Shown here: piece after piece, positions 25,545 through 35,189 of the stretch
How positions within the stretch are numbered: position 1 is the first letter of the stretch
Layout: the number at the start of each line of letters is the position of its first letter
Source: CAYULW01 sp964445815
GTDB taxonomy: Bacteria > Bacteroidota > Bacteroidia > Flavobacteriales_E > Vicingaceae
Reading direction: 5' to 3'
DNA: 64,000 bases
NCBI GenBank assembly: GCA_964445815.1
Contig: CAYULW010000004.1
Span: 434,001-498,000 of the forward strand
Notes under the pieces: generated by a model
Told to the model about the DNA's origin: nothing
The model's input: the letters and a program-made list of their open reading frames with translations, nothing else
The model's database searches: none
Program-made: the position numbers and the translations under genes

Positions 25545-25727
25545 TTATATGGGTTTAAAGAAGCTTAAATCATATTTTACTTGGTAATTATTGACTGTTC
25601 TTTCATGAGACGAATGAGTCTCTTCATTTGTTACACTGCTTCTATTGTTTTTGATTGACAAGCCAATCAAAAAACTTATTGTGATTCCTGATATTAAGAC
25701 AATTAGCTTAAATGTTTTCTTCTTCAT
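25545..25727 (-). CDS. small single-pass membrane or exported protein
   Basis: 60 residues (64 if the ATG at 25739 is used). MKKKTFKLIVLISGITISFLIGLSI is an N-terminal membrane anchor or uncleaved signal; the short remainder is polar (NNRSSVTNEETHSSHERTVNN...). It overlaps the 3' end of the PspC-domain gene by about 20-30 bp, so it is probably the last cistron of that operon. Function unknown. Confidence 0.45.
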   Translation of the reverse strand: MKKKTFKLIVLISGITISFLIGLSIKNNRSSVTNEETHSSHERTVNNYQVKYDLSFFKPI

Positions 25728-27342
25728 CTGAATCTTCATTATCTGTTTTATCGACTATCCATTTGCAATCTGTGCAACTCAAACCATCTTCTGTCATTAA
25801 CCATGTATGACCAATCATTTTTCCATCGTAGGTATTGGTAACATTTTTAATGTCATAGATGATATCAGTTGAAGAAGACGAGAGGTAAATGGATTTACCA
25901 ACAGGTAGAGCAATACTTATTTTAACTTCCTGGTTTCTAAATTTGTCTTCTAAAGGAAAGTCAATGTATTGGCTTACTTTTAGCTCATTTTCCTCTAGTT
26001 CATATGTGAAGTCAATCTTTTCAGCTCTTGATCCGGCTTCCTTTCTATTTCCTCCACGAGATGATTTATTCAATCTCAAATAGATATTTTCAGTTTTACT
26101 CTGTATGACATCAATCTCTAAATTGTCCGTGAGTATATAATCGTTTTCGATGTATATTTCGTGAGAATGAAAAGATCTTGAAGAATAGCTATCATCAAGT
26201 GATGACAGTATGAGAGTATCTGATGGAAAGTTCTCAATCGGTATCATTTCTGTGATGTTCTGTCTTGTTGTATATTCAGAAGCAGTTGAGCTTGCTGAAA
26301 TCGATATCATTACCGCTCCAATGATAAATAGAGCAAATGCAGTGATTCCTACAAGTTTATTGGAGCTGGGAATATCAAACACAATTTTTAATCCTGCATA
26401 TAACAAAACCAACAATGGGATAAGTATAATAAGGAAACCACCAATGTAACCGGAATAAAACATGGACTCTGAACTAAAGAATATTTCTGCTAAGCCTTCA
26501 TTCCAATAGCTGCCAAAGTTCTCTCCATTAAAATCAATATCCGTAGGAGCGCCAATTAGAATGGTTAAAAGCGTGATTAGAGCAATTGAAGAGGCAGCGA
26601 TAAAGACTACCCCCAACAATTTAACTATGAATTTAAAAGCAAAAATTAACAGCTTTCCAATTAGATCAAAGAACTTGTGAATGGCATTCTCTGCTTTTCT
26701 GACTTGACCTTTTGAGTCTACATTATCTACTTTTTTTTTAAAAGTGTTGAATTCTTCTTTTATAGTGTTACCAATGTTTTCAACATTAATGGGTTCTCCT
26801 TTCATCTCTAACTTTTCAGCGGTTGTTTTGGCTTTAGGGATAATGGCCCATAAAATGATGTATAGTAAAACTCCGGATCCAAAGAAGATTAAGGCAATAA
26901 GAAATGCTGCTCTTAACCAGATGCGGTCTATTCCAAAATAATGTCCAAACCCGGAACAGACACCACCTAAAACTTTGTCATCTTCATCTCTAAACAATTT
27001 CTTGGATCTGAATTTCTCTTCATTGCTTTGATTGTAAGAATAACTATGGTCTGAATGGCTTTGTTGAAATTCTTCGCCTTCATCCATATATTGCTCTGGT
27101 TCTCCCATAATTTCAACTACGCGGTCTACTTCACTCATGGTAATTACCTCTTTGCCATTGTTTAGAGATTCTCTAAACAACTCAGCAATTCGAGACTCAA
27201 TGTCTGCCATGATTTCGTCTTTACCGTCAGAGTCATGAAAATAGTTTCTTATTGTAGTGAGGTATTTGTGTAATTTCTCATATGCCTGTTGCTCTATGTG
27301 AAATACAATGCCACTAATATTCGCTGTAACTGTCTTATTCAT
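25708..27342 (-). CDS. PspC-domain membrane protein
   Basis: 544 residues. The N-terminal ~95 residues are a cytoplasmic conserved segment common in Bacteroidota (TVTANISGIVFHIEQQAYEKLHKYLTTIRNYFHDSDGKDEIMADIESRIAELF). Residues about 115-175 are a PspC domain (KKLFRDEDDKVLGGVCSGFGHYFGIDRIWLRAAFLI followed by a TM helix). Three or four further TM helices follow, then an exported beta-rich C-terminal region like DUF4097-type domains. A likely envelope-stress sensor or adaptor. It follows the PadR gene by 15 bp, the usual PadR-PspC pairing. Confidence 0.87.
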   Translation of the reverse strand: MNKTVTANISGIVFHIEQQAYEKLHKYLTTIRNYFHDSDGKDEIMADIESRIAELFRESLNNGKEVITMSEVDRVVEIMGEPEQYMDEGEEFQQSHSDHSYSYNQSNEEKFRSKKLFRDEDDKVLGGVCSGFGHYFGIDRIWLRAAFLIALIFFGSGVLLYIILWAIIPKAKTTAEKLEMKGEPINVENIGNTIKEEFNTFKKKVDNVDSKGQVRKAENAIHKFFDLIGKLLIFAFKFIVKLLGVVFIAASSIALITLLTILIGAPTDIDFNGENFGSYWNEGLAEIFFSSESMFYSGYIGGFLIILIPLLVLLYAGLKIVFDIPSSNKLVGITAFALFIIGAVMISISASSTASEYTTRQNITEMIPIENFPSDTLILSSLDDSYSSRSFHSHEIYIENDYILTDNLEIDVIQSKTENIYLRLNKSSRGGNRKEAGSRAEKIDFTYELEENELKVSQYIDFPLEDKFRNQEVKISIALPVGKSIYLSSSSTDIIYDIKNVTNTYDGKMIGHTWLMTEDGLSCTDCKWIVDKTDNEDSDEEENI

Positions 27343-27357
27343 TGTTGTGCGTTTTTC

Positions 27358-27690
27358 TTATTTGCTGTTTTTTCTGGTTAATTCTACCGCTAGTACCAAA
27401 TCATTCCATGTTGATTCTAGCTCTTTAAGGAACTCGACACCTACTGTTGTGAGTTCATAATACTTTCGGGGTGGCCCGGACTTGGACTCCTCCCATCTGT
27501 ACTTTAATAATCCTGCATTTTTTAATCGCGTTAGGAGCGGGTAGAGGGTTCCTTCAACCACAATGAGTTTTCCCTCTTTGAGCTTGTCGATTATTTCAGA
27601 AGGGTAAGCCTCTTTAGATGCAAGAATGGAGAGTATGCAGAACTCCAGAACTCCCTTGCGCATCTGTGCTTTTGTGTTTTCTATCTTCAT
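27358..27690 (-). CDS. PadR-family transcriptional regulator
   Basis: 110 residues, winged helix. MRKGVLEFCILSILASKEAYPSEIIDKLKEGKLIVVEGTLYPLLTRLKNAGLLKYRWEESKSGPPRKYYELTTVG shows the PadR N-terminal signature and the wing; a single C-terminal helix serves for dimerisation. Known partners of this short type are adjacent PspC genes, as here. Probably represses its own operon (27.7 to 25.5 kb). Confidence 0.93.
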   Translation of the reverse strand: MKIENTKAQMRKGVLEFCILSILASKEAYPSEIIDKLKEGKLIVVEGTLYPLLTRLKNAGLLKYRWEESKSGPPRKYYELTTVGVEFLKELESTWNDLVLAVELTRKNSK

Positions 27691-27711
27691 AAATTCTATA
27701 ATAAATCTGTG

Positions 27712-28170
27712 TTATTTATTTTCTACTTTCATTCTTCCGAAAATCGAAAGCAAAATGAATTTGTCATCTTCAGAAACTAAAAAATGAGCCTCTTCAACAA
27801 TTTTACCGTTCTTGCTGATCAAGAGATAAACTTCTGCGTCTCCGTCATCATCGTCAATCTCTTCATCATCAATCTCAACTAATTTATAACCTTCTTTTTC
27901 AAAGCGCTCTTTTATATCTGAGCAGTCTTTCTTTTCATTTATAATAAGCATCTTTCCTTCGGTAAAATCTCCGGTGATGAGTTTTTCTTTACCATTAAGG
28001 TCAATATCAAGATCAAAGAAATCAATCATCTCTTTTGAGAGACTCATGCTAAACACATTGTCGCCTCTTTTCAATTCCTGATATATTTCATCTGATTTAC
28101 CTTGATTATTTCCGGCAAAAAGGACGCCCAAAGAAAACAATGCGATTAGACTTAGTTTTATCTTTTTCAT
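27712..28170 (-). CDS. exported DUF4252-like protein
   Basis: 152 residues from the ATG at 28170, which begins a good signal peptide (MKKIKLSLIALFSLGVLFAGN). An upstream in-frame ATG at 28224 would add 18 residues that spoil it. The mature part (VFSMSLSKEMIDFFDLDIDLNGKEKLITGDFTEGKMLII) looks like DUF4252, followed by an acidic stretch and VYLLISKNGKIVEEAHFLVS. Located 21 bp upstream of the PadR gene and probably first in that operon. Function unknown; DUF assignment is by pattern only. Confidence 0.65.
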   Translation of the reverse strand: MKKIKLSLIALFSLGVLFAGNNQGKSDEIYQELKRGDNVFSMSLSKEMIDFFDLDIDLNGKEKLITGDFTEGKMLIINEKKDCSDIKERFEKEGYKLVEIDDEEIDDDDGDAEVYLLISKNGKIVEEAHFLVSEDDKFILLSIFGRMKVENK

Positions 28171-28349
28171 TTTTATATAATAATTGGTTTGACAAAGATA
28201 TATATAAAAAAAGGTAATATGCAATACATAGTACTAAATAAAATTTTAAAAATATACTGTCTGCAAGTTTAAGTTACTGATAATCATTTTCTTATTTCCT
28301 CTATTTTTTTTGAGTTAAAAAAACTATTTTTACTCTAAATTTAGTTTAA

Positions 28350-29060
28350 ATGGAAATTTTCTTGCATTCAGAAACGTGGATTAGTCTACTTACTTTAACT
28401 TTTTTAGAGATTGTTTTAGGAATTGATAACATCATTTTTATTTCTATAGTTTCTGATAGATTACCTAAGGAAAAACAGTCTAAAGCAAGAAATTTCGGTT
28501 TATTATTAGCCATTCTAATTAGAGTAGCCTTGTTGTTTGCAATATCGTGGATAGTGCAACTCACAGCTCCAATAATCAGTGTGTATGACTTTGATTTAAG
28601 CACAAGAGATTTGATTCTAATTGCAGGAGGTTTGTTTCTTTTGGCAAAAAGCACTTCTGAAATACACGAAAAAATAGAAGGGGATAAGGAGGTCAATGAT
28701 GATAATAAGAACTTTACAATGACACTAAGAAAGGCCATCGTTCAAATTGTCCTCTTGGATGTAGTTTTCTCTTTCGATTCAATTTTGACAGCAGTGGGGC
28801 TAAGTAATCAAGTTCTTATTATGATTGCAGCTGTTATAATGGCCTTACTCGTCATGTTAATCTTTGCAAAGAAAGTAAGTGATTTTGTCAATAGAAACCC
28901 AACGATCAAGATGCTTGCTTTGGCCTTTCTTATAATGATTGGTACCCTTCTTATTCTAGATGGCTTCCATGTTCATGTCCCTAAGGGTTATATCTATTTC
29001 TCTCTGGTCTTTTCTTTAGGCGTTGAGTTACTGAATCAACGTGTGAGAAGAAAGAAATAA
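28350..29060 (+). CDS. TerC-family integral membrane protein
   Basis: 236 residues, about seven TM helices. LTFLEIVLGIDNIIFISIV with the conserved acidic Glu and Asp, and VQIVLLDVVFSFDSILTAVGLS with the paired Asp residues, are the TerC metal-site motifs. Relatives export manganese or calcium or help load metalloenzymes. The ATG lies 6 nt after TAAATTTA. Specific metal cannot be read from sequence. Confidence 0.9.
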   Translation: MEIFLHSETWISLLTLTFLEIVLGIDNIIFISIVSDRLPKEKQSKARNFGLLLAILIRVALLFAISWIVQLTAPIISVYDFDLSTRDLILIAGGLFLLAKSTSEIHEKIEGDKEVNDDNKNFTMTLRKAIVQIVLLDVVFSFDSILTAVGLSNQVLIMIAAVIMALLVMLIFAKKVSDFVNRNPTIKMLALAFLIMIGTLLILDGFHVHVPKGYIYFSLVFSLGVELLNQRVRRKK

Positions 29061-29064
29061 ACAA

Positions 29065-30207
29065 CTAAGAAATACTGATCTCCGAATAGTCTTTCAAAAT
29101 ATTATAAACACTATCTCTTTCTACCGGCTTGCGATTAACTTGTTTAATTAACTGAACAAGCTCGTCAGTGGTCATTGTCGGATTTTGTTCTTCTGCGCCA
29201 GCCATGCTGTATATCTTTGTTGTATCATCAATAGTGCCGTCAATGTCATTTACACCATAAGCTAAAGTCAATTGAGCAGTATTTCTTCCGATCATTGGCC
29301 AATAAGCTTTTATGTGGTCAAAATTGTCCATATAGATTCTTGAGACAGCATACATTTTCAAATCTTCAATAACACTTACTTCTTTAATGTGAGACATTTG
29401 ATTGTTTCCATTTCTATATTTGAGAGGAATAAATGTATTGAAACCTCCTGTTTTATCCTGTAAACTTCTGAGCCTTTCCATGTGATCAATACGATGCTCA
29501 TATGCTTCTATATGACCGTAAAGCAGTGTGGCATTTGATGGCATACCAATTTTATGAGCTGTTTCATGTATTTCTAACCATTCATCAGAACTGCACTTGT
29601 CTTTGCAAATTTCGTTTCTGATGTCTTCTGCAAAGATTTCGGCACCTCCACCGGGCAATGAATCCTGACCATGATCTTTTAGAATTTGTAAACCTTCTTC
29701 ATAAGATACTTTTGCTTTACGGCACATGTATTCTAACTCTACTGCTGTAAATGCTTTAACATGAATATTAGGGCGAATTTGTTTTATGTTTCTAATCAAA
29801 TTTGCAAAATACTGAAGCCCCATTTTGGGATGAACACCACCTACAATATGAACTTCTGTTACATCAGACTTATCGTAAGACCTTATAGTCTCATAGATGT
29901 CTTCTTCAGACATTTCCCAAGCATTGTAATCCCCTTTGTCTCTCAAAAGTTTAGAGTAAGCACAAAATTTACAATCGAAAACACAGATGTTAGTGGGTTC
30001 AATGTGAAAATTCTTATTGAAATAAGTTGTATCTCCATGTTTCTGCTCCCTTATGTAATTGGCTAAACTGCCTAAAAGGTTTAAGTCGCCTTGTTCAAAC
30101 AATAGAACACCTTCATTAAAATTTATTCTTTCTTGGTGAAAGATCTTTTCAGCTATTTTTTTTAATTCAGAAGAGATTGAGGACTTTAAAATCAGTTGTA
30201 AATTCAT
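29065..30207 (-). CDS. mqnE: aminofutalosine synthase MqnE (radical SAM)
   Basis: 380 residues. Radical-SAM cluster Cys75-x3-Cys79-x2-Cys82 in NICVFDCKFCAYSK; EVHIVGGVHPKMGLQYF, HVKAFTAVELEYM and DSLPGGGAEIFAE are typical of MqnE rather than MqnC. It joins SAM to the enolpyruvyl product of MqnA to make 6-amino-6-deoxyfutalosine, the second step of the futalosine route to menaquinone. This shows the host probably uses the futalosine pathway. Other mqn genes are not adjacent; a UbiA-type prenyltransferase lies at 50178. Confidence 0.92.
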   Translation of the reverse strand: MNLQLILKSSISSELKKIAEKIFHQERINFNEGVLLFEQGDLNLLGSLANYIREQKHGDTTYFNKNFHIEPTNICVFDCKFCAYSKLLRDKGDYNAWEMSEEDIYETIRSYDKSDVTEVHIVGGVHPKMGLQYFANLIRNIKQIRPNIHVKAFTAVELEYMCRKAKVSYEEGLQILKDHGQDSLPGGGAEIFAEDIRNEICKDKCSSDEWLEIHETAHKIGMPSNATLLYGHIEAYEHRIDHMERLRSLQDKTGGFNTFIPLKYRNGNNQMSHIKEVSVIEDLKMYAVSRIYMDNFDHIKAYWPMIGRNTAQLTLAYGVNDIDGTIDDTTKIYSMAGAEEQNPTMTTDELVQLIKQVNRKPVERDSVYNILKDYSEISIS

Positions 30208-30248
30208 AGAAAAAATTCAATTTTTCAAAGGTAAACAATGGGTAATTA

Positions 30249-31454
30249 CTAATTGTTGATGATGAGCTTTTTAATCGCCTTTTTATTATTGCTTGATATT
30301 TCTAAGAAATAAATACCACTTTTTAATTGATGTATATCGAGTTCAATCTCATTGGTGTTCGTTTGAAGCTCAGCAGGACTTATCTGTTTACCATTTAAAT
30401 CATAGAGTGAAAAAATGAGATCATTCGGTTTAGAATTTGAGAATTTAATTTTTACTTGTCCTTTTGCAGGATTAGGGAAAATTTGAAGATTTGAAGAAAA
30501 GCTTTTGTCTAAACCTATGTAATTACAACCCCTATCTGAACTGATAATCCCCGGACGGGAGTTCAAAATGGCGTTTCTCATTCTTGTTTTCTGACCGGCA
30601 GTAAAATTAGCCATGCATCTGTCATCAACATATCCCATAAAATTGTTGGTGTTGTCCGGGCTGCTACAACTATTTCTAAGACCGGGACAATTAAAATAAA
30701 TAGCAGATTGGTTGGGTGTGTCTGCTACATCGTCATCACTCGCACAGCTAGGATTCCTATCATTCTGACCCCAAATATGAAAGAGATTCAACCAATGGCC
30801 AATTTCATGAGTCAAAGTTCGTCCAAGGTCATAAGGATAAACAACCGTTCCCGTTGTTCCAAAATTAGTGTAATCAATGACTACACCATCTCGATCTGAC
30901 GGTGAACCGGGAGGAAAAGCTTGTCCGGCAATGTTGTTACCAAAGTCACAGACCCACACATTAAGGTATTTGTCACGATCCCAAATTGGGCGAACTACAA
31001 AATATTGATTATTCACTCCAAGGTCTTCTAAAGTAGTCTGGGTTCGAGTAATGCCATGTGTATAATTGCCATTAGGGTCGATCTTAGCTAAACAAAACTC
31101 CAATTTTACATCTGCTTTGGAAAATTGAGCGGGAACTATTCCTATATCAGAATTTAGTAAGCGATAGTCCTTATTTAGAACCTCAAGCTGCGAGTAGATC
31201 TGTGATTCATCTATATTTTGATTGGGATGTTTCCATATAATATGAAACACAACAGGAATTCTAATGACGGTATCAGCTTTATAAATTCCGGAAAAAGCCT
31301 GATTGGACTTTATTTCTTTTTGAACTTGTAAGTATTCAGGAGTATTTTTTACTTGCTCTAAAGCATCCTCAAAACCACATTTCTTTGTGGGATTTTGAGA
31401 AAAAAGACTCAAAAATAGAAGCATTAAAGAGGTTATAGACAGGGCTTTATTCAT
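30249..31454 (-). CDS. secreted M43-type zinc metalloprotease with T9SS sorting domain
   Basis: 401 residues. Signal peptide (LSITSLMLLFLSLFSQ), then a pappalysin/M43 catalytic domain: HEIGHWLNLFHIWG holds the HExxHxxxxxH zinc site, with a Met-turn NFMGYVDDRCM and several Cys for disulphides. The last ~75 residues are a type A T9SS C-terminal sorting domain (IFPNPAKGQVKIKF ... LKSGIYFLEI ... KKLIINN). It is expected on the cell surface or in the medium as an extracellular endopeptidase. Confidence 0.92.
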   Translation of the reverse strand: MNKALSITSLMLLFLSLFSQNPTKKCGFEDALEQVKNTPEYLQVQKEIKSNQAFSGIYKADTVIRIPVVFHIIWKHPNQNIDESQIYSQLEVLNKDYRLLNSDIGIVPAQFSKADVKLEFCLAKIDPNGNYTHGITRTQTTLEDLGVNNQYFVVRPIWDRDKYLNVWVCDFGNNIAGQAFPPGSPSDRDGVVIDYTNFGTTGTVVYPYDLGRTLTHEIGHWLNLFHIWGQNDRNPSCASDDDVADTPNQSAIYFNCPGLRNSCSSPDNTNNFMGYVDDRCMANFTAGQKTRMRNAILNSRPGIISSDRGCNYIGLDKSFSSNLQIFPNPAKGQVKIKFSNSKPNDLIFSLYDLNGKQISPAELQTNTNEIELDIHQLKSGIYFLEISSNNKKAIKKLIINN

Positions 31455-31552
31455 TGCGCGTAAAACTAAATTTAAAATTAGGCAACTATTTTAAAATTGA
31501 ATTCGTCTTCTAGGTGTAAGACTTTGTGGTAGATATCTTACAGCTATTCCCT

Positions 31553-31581
31553 GATAGGCCTTCAATTATTGAAGGCCTATC
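31553..31581. terminator. long perfect hairpin after the AddB-like gene
   Basis: GATAGGCCTTCAAT-t-ATTGAAGGCCTATC, a 14-bp perfect stem ending 4 bp from the AddB-like stop codon. T-run lies on the plus-strand side only, so as a minus-strand terminator it lacks a U-tract and may instead protect the 3' end of the mRNA. Confidence 0.6.
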
Positions 31582-31585
31582 GTTT

Positions 31586-34315
31586 TTAGGTGCAAAATGA
31601 ACAATACTTAGACACTTCATTATGGCTAAAAGGTTGAGTCTTATCAGTTAAACTTGTATAGATGTGTTCTAGAATTTGGTTGACCAACTCTGAATAAGAA
31701 TTAAAACCATTGTGAATTTGAATTTCAGGCTCAAGAAATTTGGTGTCTCTGGTTTTTAGAGAAAGAACACCAACCTCACTATTAGGAAATTGTTTTTCTG
31801 TTGCAGCTTTATACAGTATAACCTGAAGCGCAATGCTTTTAGACCCATCCAATAATTGATCAAGATGATTGATTTTCAAATCTCGTGCTTCTACCTTTCC
31901 GGTTTTATAATCAATTATTCTTGAAACACCATTACACTCATCTATCCTGTCAATAAAACCGTTAAACTGAACCGATATACCATTTTCAAGATCAAAACAA
32001 TGTTTAATCTGCTTTTCTAAAGCAATTATTTTTAGTGTATTACCTGTAGATATATAGTCAATGTCTAAATTGACAATACGATGAAGGTACTGTTTGGCTA
32101 CCTCATATGCTAGCATCATAAAACCAAAGTCAGGCTTATTCTTGAATTTCTTCTCAAAAGCGCTTACTAAACTTTCATCAATACGGTCTTTAAGCTTGTG
32201 AAGGTGTTCTTTTTGCAAATCCTTTCCAACTAAAGGAGCATAGAGCATCTCCAATGCATCATGCACAATGGTGCCGAATTGACTAATTTCAATTGTTGAA
32301 GAACTTTCTTCTTCCCTAAGCTTCAGGAGGTACCGATAGTAGAAGTCAAGTGGGCATTGCAGGTAGCTATTAATTGCTGATGCCGATATGCCTGTCTCAA
32401 AACGCTCTTTAATCAATTGTATCAATTGATCTGATTTAGAAATAATTGGTTTTGATATTGCTCTTTCGGGAAATTTAAAGCTGATTTCTTCTACACTTAA
32501 ATCTACACTAGGATTGTATCTTGGTAGTTCCTCAATTAGTTGATTAATAAATCTGCTTTTCTCCCCACCCATTAAAGCATCAACCTGAGTATTGTATATA
32601 ATATCAATGTGTTCAGCCCTTTGTAGAAGCCTGAAAAAGTGATAAGAAAAAATAGAGTCCTTTTCTTGATAAGATGGAAGGCCAAATTTTCGTTTTATGT
32701 CATAAGGAATAAAGGAGTTCTGACTCTTTCCCGAGGGTAATATCCCTTCATTTACACTTGTTAGTATAATATGGTCAAAGTCAAGGTTTCGAGATTCTAA
32801 TACTCCCATAATCTGCAAGCCCATTATTGGCTCACCGATAAAGGAAACTGTGCTTGTGGATATCAATTGCTGAAAAATGAATTGCAAGGCTTTCCAATTC
32901 ACTTCTTCTTTTTGTTGTTCTAATCTTGCTTTTAGACTCGTTAGACCTTTTTGGAGTTCTTGAGCAATGGCAAAGTCCAGGCTGTCTTTTTGATAGAGAA
33001 GATGTGTAATTAGGGTACTCAATGTAGAAAGTGCCTCAATTAAATCTTGCGGAGACTGGCAGTTAAAGATTTTAGCTTGAAGTTTTTCTTCAAAATCATA
33101 TAAGTCTTTGGAATTAAAGCTACTTATATATTGACCTTCAATCTGTTGTTTGATTTTTTGATTTTCACTAATCACATTGGCATCAAACAATTGCCAGACG
33201 GGATGCTTTACTAAAGCACTAAGCAATTGTGTGCTAAACAAACTGGCTCCTTTTATTTTTTCCGCTTGACCATGAAGCAATATGATTTTTTGAATAACAT
33301 CATAGTAGATTGAAGAGGATATGGGATAACCCATTGTGACATTAATGTCTTCTATTGATTCCGGCACGGCATCAAGAACGGGTATGAGCAATTGTTCATC
33401 AGCAAGTACAACTGCTGTTTGATCACTTTTTGAAGAATGCAATAAATCTCCGCAAAGTTTGGCTTGAGCAATATTACCTGCAATTCCATAAACGCGAATT
33501 TTTTTTGTTTTTGAGAAGCCTTTGTCATTTATAGTAATTGCTTTTGGATGTTTCAGGTTTTTTCTCAAAAAATGCCCTGCTTGATGAAATTGGTTTTGAA
33601 CATAAAAATCATCTGAATCGTAAATCATAAAAGAGCTATTGTTAGACAAGTATTTTTCGATAAAAACCGATTCGGCCTTAGTCAAGGCGTTGAATCCGAC
33701 AAAATAGCAGATTTGATGCTTAAACACCAATGGAACACTCTCTTCAGCTACTTTGCGAAACAGTAAACCCTGGTGAGCTGCTTTCTTGCTTAACAGTATT
33801 TCCCTAAACTCTTGATAATACGTTTTGAGAGATCGCCAGAATCTTAAATAGTTGTATTGAAATTCACTCAGTTCATTTTGTTGAGGCTGCCAAGACTCTA
33901 TTGCCTTTGCTTCACTTAAGAAGTCATACAAGTCTTCTGCCGATACTAAATGCCGATCCAGTTCATTGAAGTCCTGAAGAAGTACTGTTGCCCAAGATAG
34001 AAATTCATCAAATTCTTGTCTTTTACTTCCTTCTATTTTCTTATGAACGGTGTACAGATCAAAAATGAGATCGACCTGATCAAGTTGAACAAGCTTGGCA
34101 TGTATAGAGATAAAGTCTTCCAAAGAAAAAAGCAAAGGAGACCATGAATTGTTTTCTATTAATTGAGACAGATGTTTTTGAAAATAAACCGTAGCTCTTC
34201 TACTTGGAAAAACAATGCATAAATCCTTTAGCTGATGATGATGTTTGGAGTACAAATTAGAAGCAACTTGCCGAAGGAATGTTTGCATGCCATAAACATA
34301 GGCAATTCGACTCAA
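31586..34315 (-). CDS. AddB-like PD-(D/E)XK nuclease
   Basis: 909 residues. The N-terminal two-thirds is a degenerate helicase-like region (FPSRRATVYFQKHL, VVLADEQLLIPVLDAVPESIEDINVTMGYPISSS). The C-terminal nuclease domain has GTIVHDALEMLY, RIIDYKTGKVEARD (the DxK core) and four Cys in the pattern CPLDFYYRYLL ... SKYCSFC, consistent with the AddB 4Fe-4S staple. It would act in RecBCD/AddAB-type processing of double-strand breaks. Its helicase partner is not next to it in this window. Confidence 0.83.
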   Translation of the reverse strand: MSRIAYVYGMQTFLRQVASNLYSKHHHQLKDLCIVFPSRRATVYFQKHLSQLIENNSWSPLLFSLEDFISIHAKLVQLDQVDLIFDLYTVHKKIEGSKRQEFDEFLSWATVLLQDFNELDRHLVSAEDLYDFLSEAKAIESWQPQQNELSEFQYNYLRFWRSLKTYYQEFREILLSKKAAHQGLLFRKVAEESVPLVFKHQICYFVGFNALTKAESVFIEKYLSNNSSFMIYDSDDFYVQNQFHQAGHFLRKNLKHPKAITINDKGFSKTKKIRVYGIAGNIAQAKLCGDLLHSSKSDQTAVVLADEQLLIPVLDAVPESIEDINVTMGYPISSSIYYDVIQKIILLHGQAEKIKGASLFSTQLLSALVKHPVWQLFDANVISENQKIKQQIEGQYISSFNSKDLYDFEEKLQAKIFNCQSPQDLIEALSTLSTLITHLLYQKDSLDFAIAQELQKGLTSLKARLEQQKEEVNWKALQFIFQQLISTSTVSFIGEPIMGLQIMGVLESRNLDFDHIILTSVNEGILPSGKSQNSFIPYDIKRKFGLPSYQEKDSIFSYHFFRLLQRAEHIDIIYNTQVDALMGGEKSRFINQLIEELPRYNPSVDLSVEEISFKFPERAISKPIISKSDQLIQLIKERFETGISASAINSYLQCPLDFYYRYLLKLREEESSSTIEISQFGTIVHDALEMLYAPLVGKDLQKEHLHKLKDRIDESLVSAFEKKFKNKPDFGFMMLAYEVAKQYLHRIVNLDIDYISTGNTLKIIALEKQIKHCFDLENGISVQFNGFIDRIDECNGVSRIIDYKTGKVEARDLKINHLDQLLDGSKSIALQVILYKAATEKQFPNSEVGVLSLKTRDTKFLEPEIQIHNGFNSYSELVNQILEHIYTSLTDKTQPFSHNEVSKYCSFCT

Positions 34316-34388
34316 ATTTGGATATTCAGCTTGGTATGCCTTTTGTTTGCTGTCATCTTAGCTGGCTATTAATACTTAATTTTGCATC

Positions 34389-35189
34389 ATGAAGAAACCA
34401 TTTTTTTTCAGTTTGATTTTGACTTTGCTTAACTCGGTACTTGTGATTAATATGCAGGCACAAAACATGGCACAAGATAGCCTAAAGCAAAGACTGAGTG
34501 AGGAGAAGGTAGGCTACTATTCAAGTGGGGAGCTTAGATACAGAGGACAATTTAAAGAAGGTCAACCTTTTGGCATTTTTAAGTATTTTTTCAAGACAGG
34601 AGAATTACAATCAATTGTTGAGCATCTTGGAGAAGGAAAAGCAAGGGTAACGCATTACTATCAAACCGGAGATACCATGGCTAAAGGAGAATATTTAAAT
34701 CAAAAGAAGCATGGCCATTGGATCACATATGGAGCAAAGGGACTTAAGGTCAATGAGGGGAACTACATTTCAGATCAGAAATACGAAACATGGAAGACCT
34801 ATTACCCTAATGGAATACTTGCAGAAGAAATCAGTTTTAAGGCCAATTTAGAAGATGGTCCTTATAGAACTTTTTATAGAAACGGAAAACCGTCTCAAGA
34901 GGGAACATACTTTAATGGTTACCGGAAAGGGAAGACTAGATTTTATTATAGCAGTGGCCAGTTAAAATCAGTTGGTCAATATGAAAAGGATGTAAAAGAT
35001 GGAGAGTGGATCTATTATGATGAAGAAGGAAACGAATTGAGAAGAATAGAATATAAACAAGGGTATCGATTGACACCTCTTTCTGAAGGTGAGAAGACAG
35101 GGAGTTATGAAGAGTTTGAAGATCAGGTGAAAGATGATTTGGAGTTTGAAGATATGCAAGGAAAGATAAAATACAATGAGCAAGACTAA
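34389..35189 (+). CDS. exported MORN-like (YwqK-type) repeat protein
   Basis: 266 residues with a signal peptide (FFFSLILTLLNSVLVINMQAQ). The body is about eight ~23-residue repeats of the form Y-Y-x-S/T-G-x-L-x-x-x-G-x-x-x-x-G (YYSSGELRYRGQFKEGQPFG, YPNGILAEEISFKANLEDG, YYSSGQLKSVGQYEKDVKDGEW), followed by an acidic tail. The database name 'YwqK antitoxin' is misleading: no toxin is adjacent. It overlaps mnmA by 14 bp. TAATTTTG ends 5 nt before the ATG. Confidence 0.8.
   Translation: MKKPFFFSLILTLLNSVLVINMQAQNMAQDSLKQRLSEEKVGYYSSGELRYRGQFKEGQPFGIFKYFFKTGELQSIVEHLGEGKARVTHYYQTGDTMAKGEYLNQKKHGHWITYGAKGLKVNEGNYISDQKYETWKTYYPNGILAEEISFKANLEDGPYRTFYRNGKPSQEGTYFNGYRKGKTRFYYSSGQLKSVGQYEKDVKDGEWIYYDEEGNELRRIEYKQGYRLTPLSEGEKTGSYEEFEDQVKDDLEFEDMQGKIKYNEQD

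Noticed and set aside
28346..28738. 130-codon minus-strand frame opposite the TerC-family gene
   Set aside because: Membrane-gene antisense frame with no independent support.
34389..35189. Toxin-antitoxin system suggested by the YwqK family name
   Set aside because: The protein is an exported MORN-like repeat protein; the next gene is mnmA, not a toxin.
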